From an uncultured Verrucomicrobia subdivision 3 bacterium (GTDB lineage Bacteria > Verrucomicrobiota > Verrucomicrobiia > Limisphaerales > DASXHY01), in NCBI GenBank assembly GCA_937890005.1, contig CALBZA010000026.1:1-64000 (forward strand): a stretch of 64,000 nucleotides of DNA. Reading direction: 5' to 3'. The position numbers and the translations under genes are program-made. Shown here piece by piece: positions 44,207 to 53,500 of the stretch. Every line of letters starts with the position of its first letter. Position 1 is the first letter of the stretch. The notes beneath the pieces are model-generated. The model made no database searches, had not been told where the DNA came from, and was given only the letters and a program-made list of their open reading frames with translations.

Positions 44207-45526
44207 GTGAATGTAACCGTAGAAAATCTGGCCCCGTGCAAAAAACTCGTGCGGGTGGAAGTCGATGCAAAGCAGGTGGACGACACCTTCGATTCCATTA
44301 CGAGAGATTTCCAGAAGCAGGCTTCCCTGCCCGGCTTCCGTCCAGGCAAGGCGCCGCGCGACATGGTGCTGCGCAAATACGAGAAGGACATCGAGGACGA
44401 AGCCAAGCGCAAGCTGATCGGCGATTCCTATCGCAAGGCGATGGAGGAGCAAAAGCTCCAGGTGATCGGCTATCCCGACATCGAGGAAATCCAGTTCGGC
44501 CGCGGACAGTCGCTTCAGTTCGCCGCCACCGTTGAAACCGCCCCCGAATTCGAATTGCCCGAATACAAGGGCATTCCGGTCAAGCGCGAAGCCCGCACCG
44601 TCACCGACGAAGACGTCGAGCGCGCGATCGACACGCTCCGCCAGCAGCAGGTTGATTTCAAGGTCGTGGAACGCACTGCCCAGACCGGCGACATGGTCGT
44701 CGTGAACTACACCGGCACCTGCGATGGCAAACCGATCATCGAAACCGCCCCGACCGCCAAGGGCCTGACCGAGCAGAAGAATTTCTGGGTTGAGATGCAG
44801 CCCAACTCGTTCATCCCGGGATTCGCCGACCAGTTGCTCGGCTCCAAGGCCGGCGACAAGCGCACGGTGAATGTTGATTTCCCCGCGGATTTCGTCACGC
44901 CGCAGCTTCAGAACAAGAAGGGCGTTTACGAAGTCGAAGTGGTCGAAGTGAAGGAACGGGTTCTTCCGAACCTCGATGATGAGTTCGCCAAATCGTACGG
45001 AGCCGAAAGTCTTGAGAAGCTCCGCGAAGGCGTTCGCCGCGACCTGGAAAACGAATTGAAGTTCACGCTGAACAAGAGCGTCCGCACCCAGCTCATCCGC
45101 GCCCTGCTCGACAAGGTGAATTTCGATCTGCCGGAAACCACCGTCGCCCAGGAGACGCGCAATGTCGTTTACGAAATCGTGAACGAAAATCAGAAGCGCG
45201 GCATCAGCCGGGAAGTCATCGAACAGCAGAAGGACGAAATCTACAACAACGCCGCAACCGGCGCGAAGGAACGCGTCAAAGCGCAGTTCCTCATGCAGAA
45301 GATCGCTGAAAAGGAAAAGATCACCGTCTCGCAGGAGGAAGTGATCCGCCGCATCAGCCAGCTGTCGCAGATGTATCAGATTCCTCCGGAAAAGTTCGTG
45401 AAGGATCTGCAGAAGCGAAATGGCGTCGGCGAAATCTACGATCAGATCGCCCGTGAAAAGGTGATGGATCTGCTCCAGGAACACGCAAAGATCGAGGAAG
45501 TGCCCGCGGCAGCTCCGCAGGCGTAA
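44207..45526 (+). CDS. tig: Trigger factor, ribosome-associated chaperone and peptidyl-prolyl isomerase
   Basis: 439 residues from GTG 44207 with GGAAAGG 7 bases upstream. The N-terminal ribosome-binding domain has the GFRPGKAPRDM signature loop. The FKBP-type PPIase domain (about 155-245) contains GDMVVVNYTGT and IPGFADQLLGSKAGDKR. The C-terminal helical chaperone domain follows. It binds nascent chains at the ribosome exit. The gene ends at a strong terminator. Confidence 0.95.
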   Translation: MNVTVENLAPCKKLVRVEVDAKQVDDTFDSITRDFQKQASLPGFRPGKAPRDMVLRKYEKDIEDEAKRKLIGDSYRKAMEEQKLQVIGYPDIEEIQFGRGQSLQFAATVETAPEFELPEYKGIPVKREARTVTDEDVERAIDTLRQQQVDFKVVERTAQTGDMVVVNYTGTCDGKPIIETAPTAKGLTEQKNFWVEMQPNSFIPGFADQLLGSKAGDKRTVNVDFPADFVTPQLQNKKGVYEVEVVEVKERVLPNLDDEFAKSYGAESLEKLREGVRRDLENELKFTLNKSVRTQLIRALLDKVNFDLPETTVAQETRNVVYEIVNENQKRGISREVIEQQKDEIYNNAATGAKERVKAQFLMQKIAEKEKITVSQEEVIRRISQLSQMYQIPPEKFVKDLQKRNGVGEIYDQIAREKVMDLLQEHAKIEEVPAAAPQA

Positions 45527-45547
45527 ACTCGTTCAGGATTTTCCCAC

Positions 45548-45579
45548 GGCCGGACAGTGCAATGCTGTCCGGCCTTTTT
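45548..45579 (+). terminator. Intrinsic terminator after tig
   Basis: Perfect 10-bp stem GGCCGGACAG / CTGTCCGGCC with a 7-base loop, then TTTTT. Confidence 0.95.
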
Positions 45580-45760
45580 GTTTTTTAGTCGGGCTCCCTT
45601 GTGCAGTTTTTTCAATCTCAATTGCCAATCTTCAGGGAGCATTCGCAAAAGGCGGCATGCTAGGGTTCGGACCAATCAGCAACGATCCGGCACACCACAC
45701 TCTCTCACGACAGTGAGGTCGTCGGGTCAGGTTGATCCAAATCCAAACCCCATCGACCAC

Positions 45761-48700
45761 ATGATCCAACGAACTCCTTGCGCCGGTTGGAGCCGTCGTT
45801 ATTCCAGTCTCTTTTTCGGAGCCACTCTGTCGGCAGCGCTCACATTGGCCCACCCGGCAGCAGCCGCGACCGTCATCTGGAGCGGCGCCAACACCAACGT
45901 TTCCTATGATTGGTCCGAGTCCGCCAACTGGGCCGGCGACGCATCACCCGGGGTGACTGATGACGTAAAGTTCTTTGATGCCGGAGCTGTCGGCACCGTT
46001 TTCAGCCTGAACAACACTGTGGACGCTGTCTTCCCGGGAACCATCGCCTCGCTGCAATACGGTCAGACCAACAATCTGCACACCACCTACATTGCCGAAG
46101 GAAAAACATTGCTGGTGAACGGTTCGGGTGGAATTCGAATCGGCAGCACCGGCGATCCCGGCGTTGTCAAAACGCTTACGAACGTGATCACCGGACCGGG
46201 CACGCTGCGCCTGAACAATTCGTCCGCCAGCCTCGTTCTCAACCAGGGCGGCGCGGCAAACGGACGCGCAATTCTAGATATGTCCGGCCTGAATACATTC
46301 GTGATGACCGGCAGTCGCATTGGAATCGGAACAACGCTGCTCCCGAATCCCGGCAATGCCGCGCAACGGTTGTCCGGCATTCTTTTCCTGGCGCGGACGA
46401 ACGAAATCTCACTTTCGCAATCAGCTTCCGCCAACACCTACGCGACCTCCGCAGGCCAGGCACCTGCCATTGAATTGAGCCACAACCCGGGAAACAACGC
46501 CGGCATGCTGAGCGTTCTCTTCCTTGGCCAGAGCAACGCGTTCTTCATCGACAGCATCTCAGCCGGACGCACCAAAGCTTCTGCCAGCGCTGCGGGCGTC
46601 GTGATGTTCAACCCGGCCTTCATCAGCGAAAATCCTGTTGCCCACTTCCGCGGCATCGGCGGACCGTCCAGTCGCGTCACATGGTGGTCGATCGGTGACA
46701 TGTGCAACTCCGCCTCCTCGGCGCAGGTTTCGGTCGGAACCAACAATTTCACCGGCGGGACCGTGGATGCAATGGTCGATACCCTCTCGCTGGCGCGCGA
46801 CACCAGCTCCTCGCACAGTGCCACCGCCACCATTTTTGGAGTGCTGACCTTCAACGCCGGAACCATCAACGCCAACACGATCTTCGCCGGAAATCAAAGC
46901 CTCGGTCCGATCGGCAGCATCACACCGCTCTCGGGCATCATCAATGTGAACGGCGACGCCACGTTGATCGTGAACAGCAACCTCGTCCTCGGCCACACCA
47001 CACAGAACAGCGTGGCTGCAACTCAAACAGTGGGAACCGTCATCGCGACCGGTGGCAGCATTTTCGCCAACCAGATCCGGGTCGGTGCAGCCAGCGCGAA
47101 CAACAGCATCCGGCTCACAAACGCGACGCTCATCGTCACAAACACCCTTTCCACGAACGCGAGCGGGCTTGCGACATTCATCGCATCGGATTCCACAATC
47201 GGCCTGTCCGTTCAAGCCAACGGCTCGGCATCGGCACTGGTTCGCACCCTCACCACTGCCGGATCAGCCAATCTCATCCGCCTCGGCTCGACTCCGGTGT
47301 TGTTCAATAGCTACCCGCAGCAGATCCCGCTGATCAAATTCACAACCTGGAACGGTGAGAACAATTTCGCGCTCGACACCCTTCCGGAATGGGCGGTCGG
47401 CGCCACACTCGTGAGCAACGGCGCGAACAGTTCACTCGACCTTCTGTTCCCAAGCGATCCTCGTCCGGTTATTACAACCCAGCCACTCAACTTCGCAGGC
47501 GGTCCCGGCAGCACGGCCTCATTCACGGTCGAAATCGATCCCAACAGTGTTCAGCCGCTCAGCTTCCAATGGTTCAAAGGAGCAACTCTTCTCAACGATG
47601 GTGCTTCCGGCAATGGCTCGACCTATGCCGGCACAACCACCGACACGCTGACGATCAACAACGCGCAGGTGGCCGACAGCGGAGATTACTTTGTGATTGT
47701 TTCGAATGCCTATGGTTCCGCCACCAATTCGCCCGGCGCAGTCCTGACAATCAGCGATGGCGAAATCGCTCCTTCCGTCACCGGCCCCGCCAGCCAGACT
47801 GTGATTGAAGGAAACGATGCAACATTCTCCGCCTCGGTCTCGGGTCTTCCAGTCCCGACGTTGAAATGGTACCGCGATGGCGTTGAAATTCCGGGTGCAA
47901 CAACGTCCACCTACACGCTCACCGATGTGAATTATCTGGCCGACAACGGCGCTGTGTTCAGCATCGTCGCCAGCAACTCCGCAGGCGTCGTCTCCAACAG
48001 CGCAGCCCTGACTGTGATCGTTCCTCCCGCAATTTCCCAGCAACCAGCCGATCTCATCGTCACCAACTCTCAATCGGCCTCCTTCACAGTCGTTGCTTCC
48101 GGCGTTCCAGACCTGTCGTATCAATGGCGGAAGAACGGCAACCCGATCCCAAACGCAACGAACGCCACCCTGAGTTTCGCCTCGGCCGCGCCCTCTGACA
48201 TGGGAGTTTATTCCGTGGTCATCACCAATGCCGCCGGCACGCTCACCAGCTCGAATGCGACGCTCACAGTGAATTCGGTGATGTCGGTCGTCTCGGTCAA
48301 TCCGGCGCTCAATGCAACGGACGTGCGTTATGACACGCCGCTGAAGATTACCTTCAGCCGACAGCCCGTGCTCAGAAACGCGGGCCGGATTCGCATCTTC
48401 GACCTGGCGAATCCATCCACTCCCGTTGACACCATCGACCTGACCTTGAACAACGGTTCCGGCGCGCAGGCCCACAGCCTTTTCCCCGGCGACGCCCAGA
48501 GCTTCAACTACTATCCCGTAATCATCAGCGGAAACACGGCGACGATTTATCCGCATGGAAACGTGATGACATCGAACAAAACGTATTACGTGACCATCGA
48601 CAACGGAGTGTTCGCCGACACAACCGGCGCTTACTTCGCCGGTATCACAAACTCCAGCGACTGGCAGTTCAGCACCAAACCGACCGGTCCGGTTGATCCC

Positions 48701-50428
48701 CAAAACCCGGTGGTCGCCGCTGATGGAACCGGCGATTTCGTGACAGTTCAAGGCGCTGTCGATTCACTGCCGGTGGCTGGTGCCTCCCGTCGTACGATCC
48801 ACATTCGCAACGGTGACTATTTCGAAATCGTGAACATTTCTGGCAAGACGAACATCACCCTCCGTGGCGAGAGTCGCACCGGAACAATCATTCGTTACCC
48901 GAACAATGCGAACCTTGCGCCCGGCGGCACCACGCACGCGCGCATGACGTTCAAGGTGAATGCGAATGACATCGCGCTTGAGAACCTCACCATCACCAAC
49001 AGCACACCCCAGGGCGGCGGCCAGGCGGAGGCGCTGATGATCTCCAACGGCCGGCGTTGCATCGTGTTCAACTGCGAACTCTACAGCCGTCAGGACACCA
49101 TTCTGGCCAATATTTCCGCATCGCAGGCTTACTTCTATCAGACGAAGATCGTTGGCAACTTCGATTACATCTGGGGCGGTGGAAACCTGTACTTCGAAGA
49201 TTGCGACATCCAGACCATCTCCGGTGCGAACAACTTCAACATCACCGCAGCCCGCACCGAGACGTCAGGCGCGCTGAGCGCGACAACTCCGTGGATCAAT
49301 CCCAACGGCATCACCTACTCCGCGAACGGGTTCTCCTTCGTCCGATGTCGCTTCACCTCCGCCCCGGGTGCGTCTGGAATCACACTGGCCGGAAGCAATG
49401 GCACTGCGGGCGGACTTGTTTCATGGGCGTTCTGCAGCTTCGACAGTGCGACCTACACGACACCGTCCATTGCGCTCTCGAACAACTACGTCTTCTGGCA
49501 GCACCAGAACACAACGCTCGCGTCCGCGCCGCTGTCGTTTGCCAACGTTCAGACGATCGGTGTCACGAACAACGATCCACGTCTTCTCGCGGCCACCAAT
49601 CTGACCACCTGGTTCTATGGCTGGACGCCAGCGCTGGCGCCGAACATTCTCACGAATCCCGCAAGCCAGGCCGTCACCGTTGGCGATGAAGCGGTGTTCA
49701 CCGTCACAGCGACCGGAATTCCGGAGCCGACCTACCAATGGCTGAAGAATGGAACCAACCTGATTGGCGAAACCGGTTCCACGCTCATCATCCCAAGCGC
49801 ACAGTCGGATGACGCGGGTGACTATTCGGTCGAAGTCAGCACACCGGCCGGTTCCGTTACGAGCGCCACCGCCACCCTGACTGTGAATACCTCCGACAAC
49901 ACCGCGCCGGTGTTCTCCGCTCCGGCTGCGGAAAGCGTGTTCACCATCAATCCCGGCGTTTCGCTTTCAGTCACCAATGTGGCGAGCGATGCGGATCTGC
50001 CGGCACAGACGCTCACCTTCAGCCTCCTTTCGGCCCCGACCAATGCAGTGTTGAACTCGGAAGGTGTTCTGACCTGGCGTCCGCTGCTCAGCCAGTCCGA
50101 CACCACCAACGTCATTACAATCGTTGTCACGGATGACGGTTCGCCAAACCTGAGCGCGATGAACAGTTATTCGATCGTGGTGAATCCGCTGACGCTGCCG
50201 ACGCTTGGTTCGATCGCAAGCAGCAGCGGCGCATTCAGTTTCACAATCGATGGACAGACGGGACCGGATTACGCCGTGCAGGTTTCCACGAACCTGGCGA
50301 CTGGTGACTGGATCACCATCCTGAGCACGAACTCGCCGGCGATGCCGTTCGACTTCACGGACATCGATGTCGATGCCGATGCGCCCGTGAAATTCTACCG
50401 CGTGCTTGTCGGACCGCCGCTGCCTTGA
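45761..50428 (+). CDS. Giant secreted multidomain protein: beta-helix, Ig-like repeats and pectinesterase domain
   Basis: 1555 residues from ATG 45761. A signal peptide ends near AHPAAAATVIW. After it come a beta-strand-repeat-like domain (to about 560), several Ig-like domains (each with QWFKG, KWYRDG, QWRKNG or QWLKNG and a DSGDY-type motif) and an SbsA-type Ig-like domain (about 840-970). The pectinesterase (CE8) domain starts at AADGTGDFVTVQGAVDSLP. It continues through SRQDTILAN, GNFDYIWGGGNLYFEDC and FVRCRF. A further Ig and a cadherin-like domain end the protein. The domain architecture suggests a surface enzyme that de-esterifies pectin. Confidence 0.88.
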   Translation: MIQRTPCAGWSRRYSSLFFGATLSAALTLAHPAAAATVIWSGANTNVSYDWSESANWAGDASPGVTDDVKFFDAGAVGTVFSLNNTVDAVFPGTIASLQYGQTNNLHTTYIAEGKTLLVNGSGGIRIGSTGDPGVVKTLTNVITGPGTLRLNNSSASLVLNQGGAANGRAILDMSGLNTFVMTGSRIGIGTTLLPNPGNAAQRLSGILFLARTNEISLSQSASANTYATSAGQAPAIELSHNPGNNAGMLSVLFLGQSNAFFIDSISAGRTKASASAAGVVMFNPAFISENPVAHFRGIGGPSSRVTWWSIGDMCNSASSAQVSVGTNNFTGGTVDAMVDTLSLARDTSSSHSATATIFGVLTFNAGTINANTIFAGNQSLGPIGSITPLSGIINVNGDATLIVNSNLVLGHTTQNSVAATQTVGTVIATGGSIFANQIRVGAASANNSIRLTNATLIVTNTLSTNASGLATFIASDSTIGLSVQANGSASALVRTLTTAGSANLIRLGSTPVLFNSYPQQIPLIKFTTWNGENNFALDTLPEWAVGATLVSNGANSSLDLLFPSDPRPVITTQPLNFAGGPGSTASFTVEIDPNSVQPLSFQWFKGATLLNDGASGNGSTYAGTTTDTLTINNAQVADSGDYFVIVSNAYGSATNSPGAVLTISDGEIAPSVTGPASQTVIEGNDATFSASVSGLPVPTLKWYRDGVEIPGATTSTYTLTDVNYLADNGAVFSIVASNSAGVVSNSAALTVIVPPAISQQPADLIVTNSQSASFTVVASGVPDLSYQWRKNGNPIPNATNATLSFASAAPSDMGVYSVVITNAAGTLTSSNATLTVNSVMSVVSVNPALNATDVRYDTPLKITFSRQPVLRNAGRIRIFDLANPSTPVDTIDLTLNNGSGAQAHSLFPGDAQSFNYYPVIISGNTATIYPHGNVMTSNKTYYVTIDNGVFADTTGAYFAGITNSSDWQFSTKPTGPVDPQNPVVAADGTGDFVTVQGAVDSLPVAGASRRTIHIRNGDYFEIVNISGKTNITLRGESRTGTIIRYPNNANLAPGGTTHARMTFKVNANDIALENLTITNSTPQGGGQAEALMISNGRRCIVFNCELYSRQDTILANISASQAYFYQTKIVGNFDYIWGGGNLYFEDCDIQTISGANNFNITAARTETSGALSATTPWINPNGITYSANGFSFVRCRFTSAPGASGITLAGSNGTAGGLVSWAFCSFDSATYTTPSIALSNNYVFWQHQNTTLASAPLSFANVQTIGVTNNDPRLLAATNLTTWFYGWTPALAPNILTNPASQAVTVGDEAVFTVTATGIPEPTYQWLKNGTNLIGETGSTLIIPSAQSDDAGDYSVEVSTPAGSVTSATATLTVNTSDNTAPVFSAPAAESVFTINPGVSLSVTNVASDADLPAQTLTFSLLSAPTNAVLNSEGVLTWRPLLSQSDTTNVITIVVTDDGSPNLSAMNSYSIVVNPLTLPTLGSIASSSGAFSFTIDGQTGPDYAVQVSTNLATGDWITILSTNSPAMPFDFTDIDVDADAPVKFYRVLVGPPLP

Positions 50429-50450
50429 TTGTTCCGAACCTTGAATACAA

Positions 50451-50485
50451 AACCCCGGCTCACGCGATATGAGCCGGGGTTTTTC
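50451..50485. terminator. Strong bidirectional-type terminator between convergent genes
   Basis: 12-bp stem AACCCCGGCTCA (50451-50462) / TGAGCCGGGGTT (50470-50481), then TTTT. It ends the giant protein gene on the plus strand. On the minus strand the stem starts with A-run, so it can also serve the convergent PFOR gene. Confidence 0.9.
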
Positions 50486-50508
50486 TTTGGCTGAATTCGT
50501 TCGAATTC

Positions 50509-53500
50509 CTACTTCACAGCCGCAAGTTCAGCATTGAACAGCTCGCGCGTTTTGGCCTGAAGTTCGGCCAGCTGGATTTCGCCCTTGTCCAGCTTCGCCA
50601 GCAGCGATTTCTGCGCGAAATAATCCTTGTTCACCACGCCCGCCTTGCTCTGAAGCATGCGCCACGATTTGCGGCGTTCAACCGCGAACAACACCATCTG
50701 GCGCGACACCGCGAAGTATTTCATCTTCCCGTTAATCTCCGCCTTGATGTAAACGCCGAAGTTCGGGACGTAGCTGCGATGTGACGGATTGAACACGCGA
50801 CGATTGATCACGTCGTCCTGCGTGATGAAGACCAGCATGTCGTCGAGATGAATCATCTCGGAGATGTCCTCCTCCTTGATCGCCTTGATGTGCTTGCGGA
50901 AGCGCGCCTCGGTCAACGCCCAGTGCGCCACCGTGTAATTGTATTCCTCGCCAGTGCTTGCATACTTGGTCCGCCACCAGTCGCGTTCCATGGAAGGATT
51001 GCCCTTGAGATCGAACGCTTCCTGCGAGGTTTCGCCGCGGCGCGGATTGAACACGAACTCGGGCATGCCGCGCGCGTCGCGAACGAGCTTCGCCTGATCG
51101 GCGCTCATGTTGTCGGGAACGCCATGTTCCGGCTGGCAGGTGGTGTAGCACTGGAAGAACGCCGTGCCGCGATATTCGAGTCCGTCGAGCATCGCTTTGT
51201 AGAGCTTCGCGGCATTCGCCATCGAAACCTGCGCCACGAACGGCGAACCGTGACCGCTCGTGAATGCCTCGGCCACATTCTTCTTCTCGATCAACTTGCC
51301 CTGCGATGCGACGCCGAACTGGTTCATGTCGTATCCGCCGAGCATGGTCGAACTGTCGGAGTTCTGGCCGCCGGTGTTCGAATAAACCTGCGTGTCGAGC
51401 ATCAGCATCTTCACGTTCGGGCGATTCTGCAAGATCACCTTGGAAACGTTCTGGAAACCGATGTCGCCCAGCGCGCCGTCACCGCCGACCACCCAGACCT
51501 TCGGCAACTCGCGAATTTCCTGATCGGTCATGAGTGCGTCATCGAGGTGCGTGAGGGTGAAATAACCCGCCTCGGTCATCACATCGTCATCCTGATCCAG
51601 CAGCGCGTCGCACAACCGCTCCGGCACCACCGAACGCCGGGCGTGATTCAGCATCAGCGATTCTCCGAGCAACCAGCTGATCGTCGCACCGTCCTGGAAC
51701 AGCGAGTTCATCCACGGATACGGATGCGGATTCGATGGCGGCGTGGAACCATAAACGGTGTTACAACCGGTGCTCGCCCCCATGAACATCACGCTCATGC
51801 CGTTGGCGTGCCGGCCATCCACAGCCTGCAGGTCGCGATGATTGAATGCATCCTGACGCATCACCGCGGCGATGCCCTTCACGATCTGTTCGTCCGTGAT
51901 AACGCCATGCTTTGATTCGTAGGCAGCGATTCGTTTCGTGGTGTCGGCGTCGTTCTCGCCGCCGAGCTGCATGACGGTGTGAAGCACCGCGCGGCGGAAG
52001 AGCTGGTATTCCTTCTCATCGCGCTGCTTCAACGCCTGAAGCTTCGCAACACCTTCGTTCTCCAGCTTCGTCGCCTTGCCGCGGAGGCGATCGGCCTTTC
52101 GATGATAGATCGGCCGCATGTAGGCCTCGGTGACTGAAGCCAGCGCGCGGAGAATGCTCTTCTCGCCACAGCCGGCACACGCGCCGTCACCACTGACCAG
52201 CGCCTCGTAATTCCGGCGAACCATCAGGTGATTGCGCAGAGCCGCTTCGCGCGAATTCGCAGCGTCAGCATCATTGTAAAGGCCAAGGAACTTCTGCGGC
52301 GTGTCCGGCAGCAGCCGCGAGAAAATCTGCGCCGTGGTGAGATGCGAATTCAGATCCTCGGTTTCAGCCGTCATGCGCAACGCATCGTGATCGCCGCACA
52401 CCTGCACGCATTCGCCACAGCCTTTGCAAAGATCGGAGACGTAGATCGAGAACAGGCCGCCGGCACCGGGCGTTTTCTGTTCGAGCGAACGGAAGATTGC
52501 CGGAACATTCGAGTAGGCGAGCGGCAGCTTGTCGATGATGCCGGTGAACTCGGCCTTGGTCTTTTCGCTGATGTTCGAAAGCTTGCCGACTTCCTCACGA
52601 ATGATGTCCTTGAACGGCAGCTTGGCGCGCGTCTTCACCGCCTCGTTCATCTTCACCCGCGCGCGTTCCTCCACGCCTTTCAGCTCGGCAATCAGTTTCG
52701 GACGTTCAACGGGGTCGGTGACGTAATAATGGGCCGCCGTCTTCAGCACGGTTGAAACTTCCTGCGCCATGTTGGGCAACGCGGTGTCCGGGCAGGCCGT
52801 GATGCACTCCATGCATTGCGTGCAGTTCTCGGCGATATAAACCGGCGTCTCGCGACGGGCGACGTACTTCGATTGCGTCGCACCACTGCCTGCCCCCATC
52901 ACGCCAAGCGATGCCAGCGCACCAGCCGGCTGGTGGTAGCCCAGTCCACTGCGGAACTCGGAATCGAACTTTCCAAGTGTCTGAAATGCGTAACGGGGCG
53001 TCTGTTCCGCGGGCGTTGGAAGACCGCCACCACAGGCGGAGCCGCATCCAGCGGTGGGAATCAACGGCACGCCGCCCACCGGTTTGATTGGCGGATTGCG
53101 CATCGACGAACGATCGGGATCGCTGAACTCGCCATACTTGATTTCCTGGCAGCGCGAGAATCCCTGCTCCATCACCGTCATGTTCGACGCCACCACATCT
53201 TCGCCGAATCGTCCGAACTTCTTTTGATACTGTTTCTTCACCGTCGCGAGAAATGTCTCGTCGGAGATGCCGTTGTTCTTCAAAAACGGCGACACGCGGA
53301 AGAACGCGCCGAGGAACGAATTGCCCTGCATGCGGAGCTGCAACTCGGCCTTGCTGGTGGCTTTCTTCGCGATGTCGAATCCGGGCAGGATGTAAACGCG
53401 AATATTGTTTTCGGTGACGAACTTCCTGTGCTGCGCCGGAATGCGCTGCCACGCGGTTTCGGGCGTCTCACTCGATTCCCAGACGAGACAGCCGCCCTTC

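Noticed and set aside
44120..45484. 454-residue open frame antisense to trigger factor
   Set aside because: Trigger factor motifs on the plus strand are unambiguous; the antisense product is a low-complexity Leu/Asp/Phe shadow.
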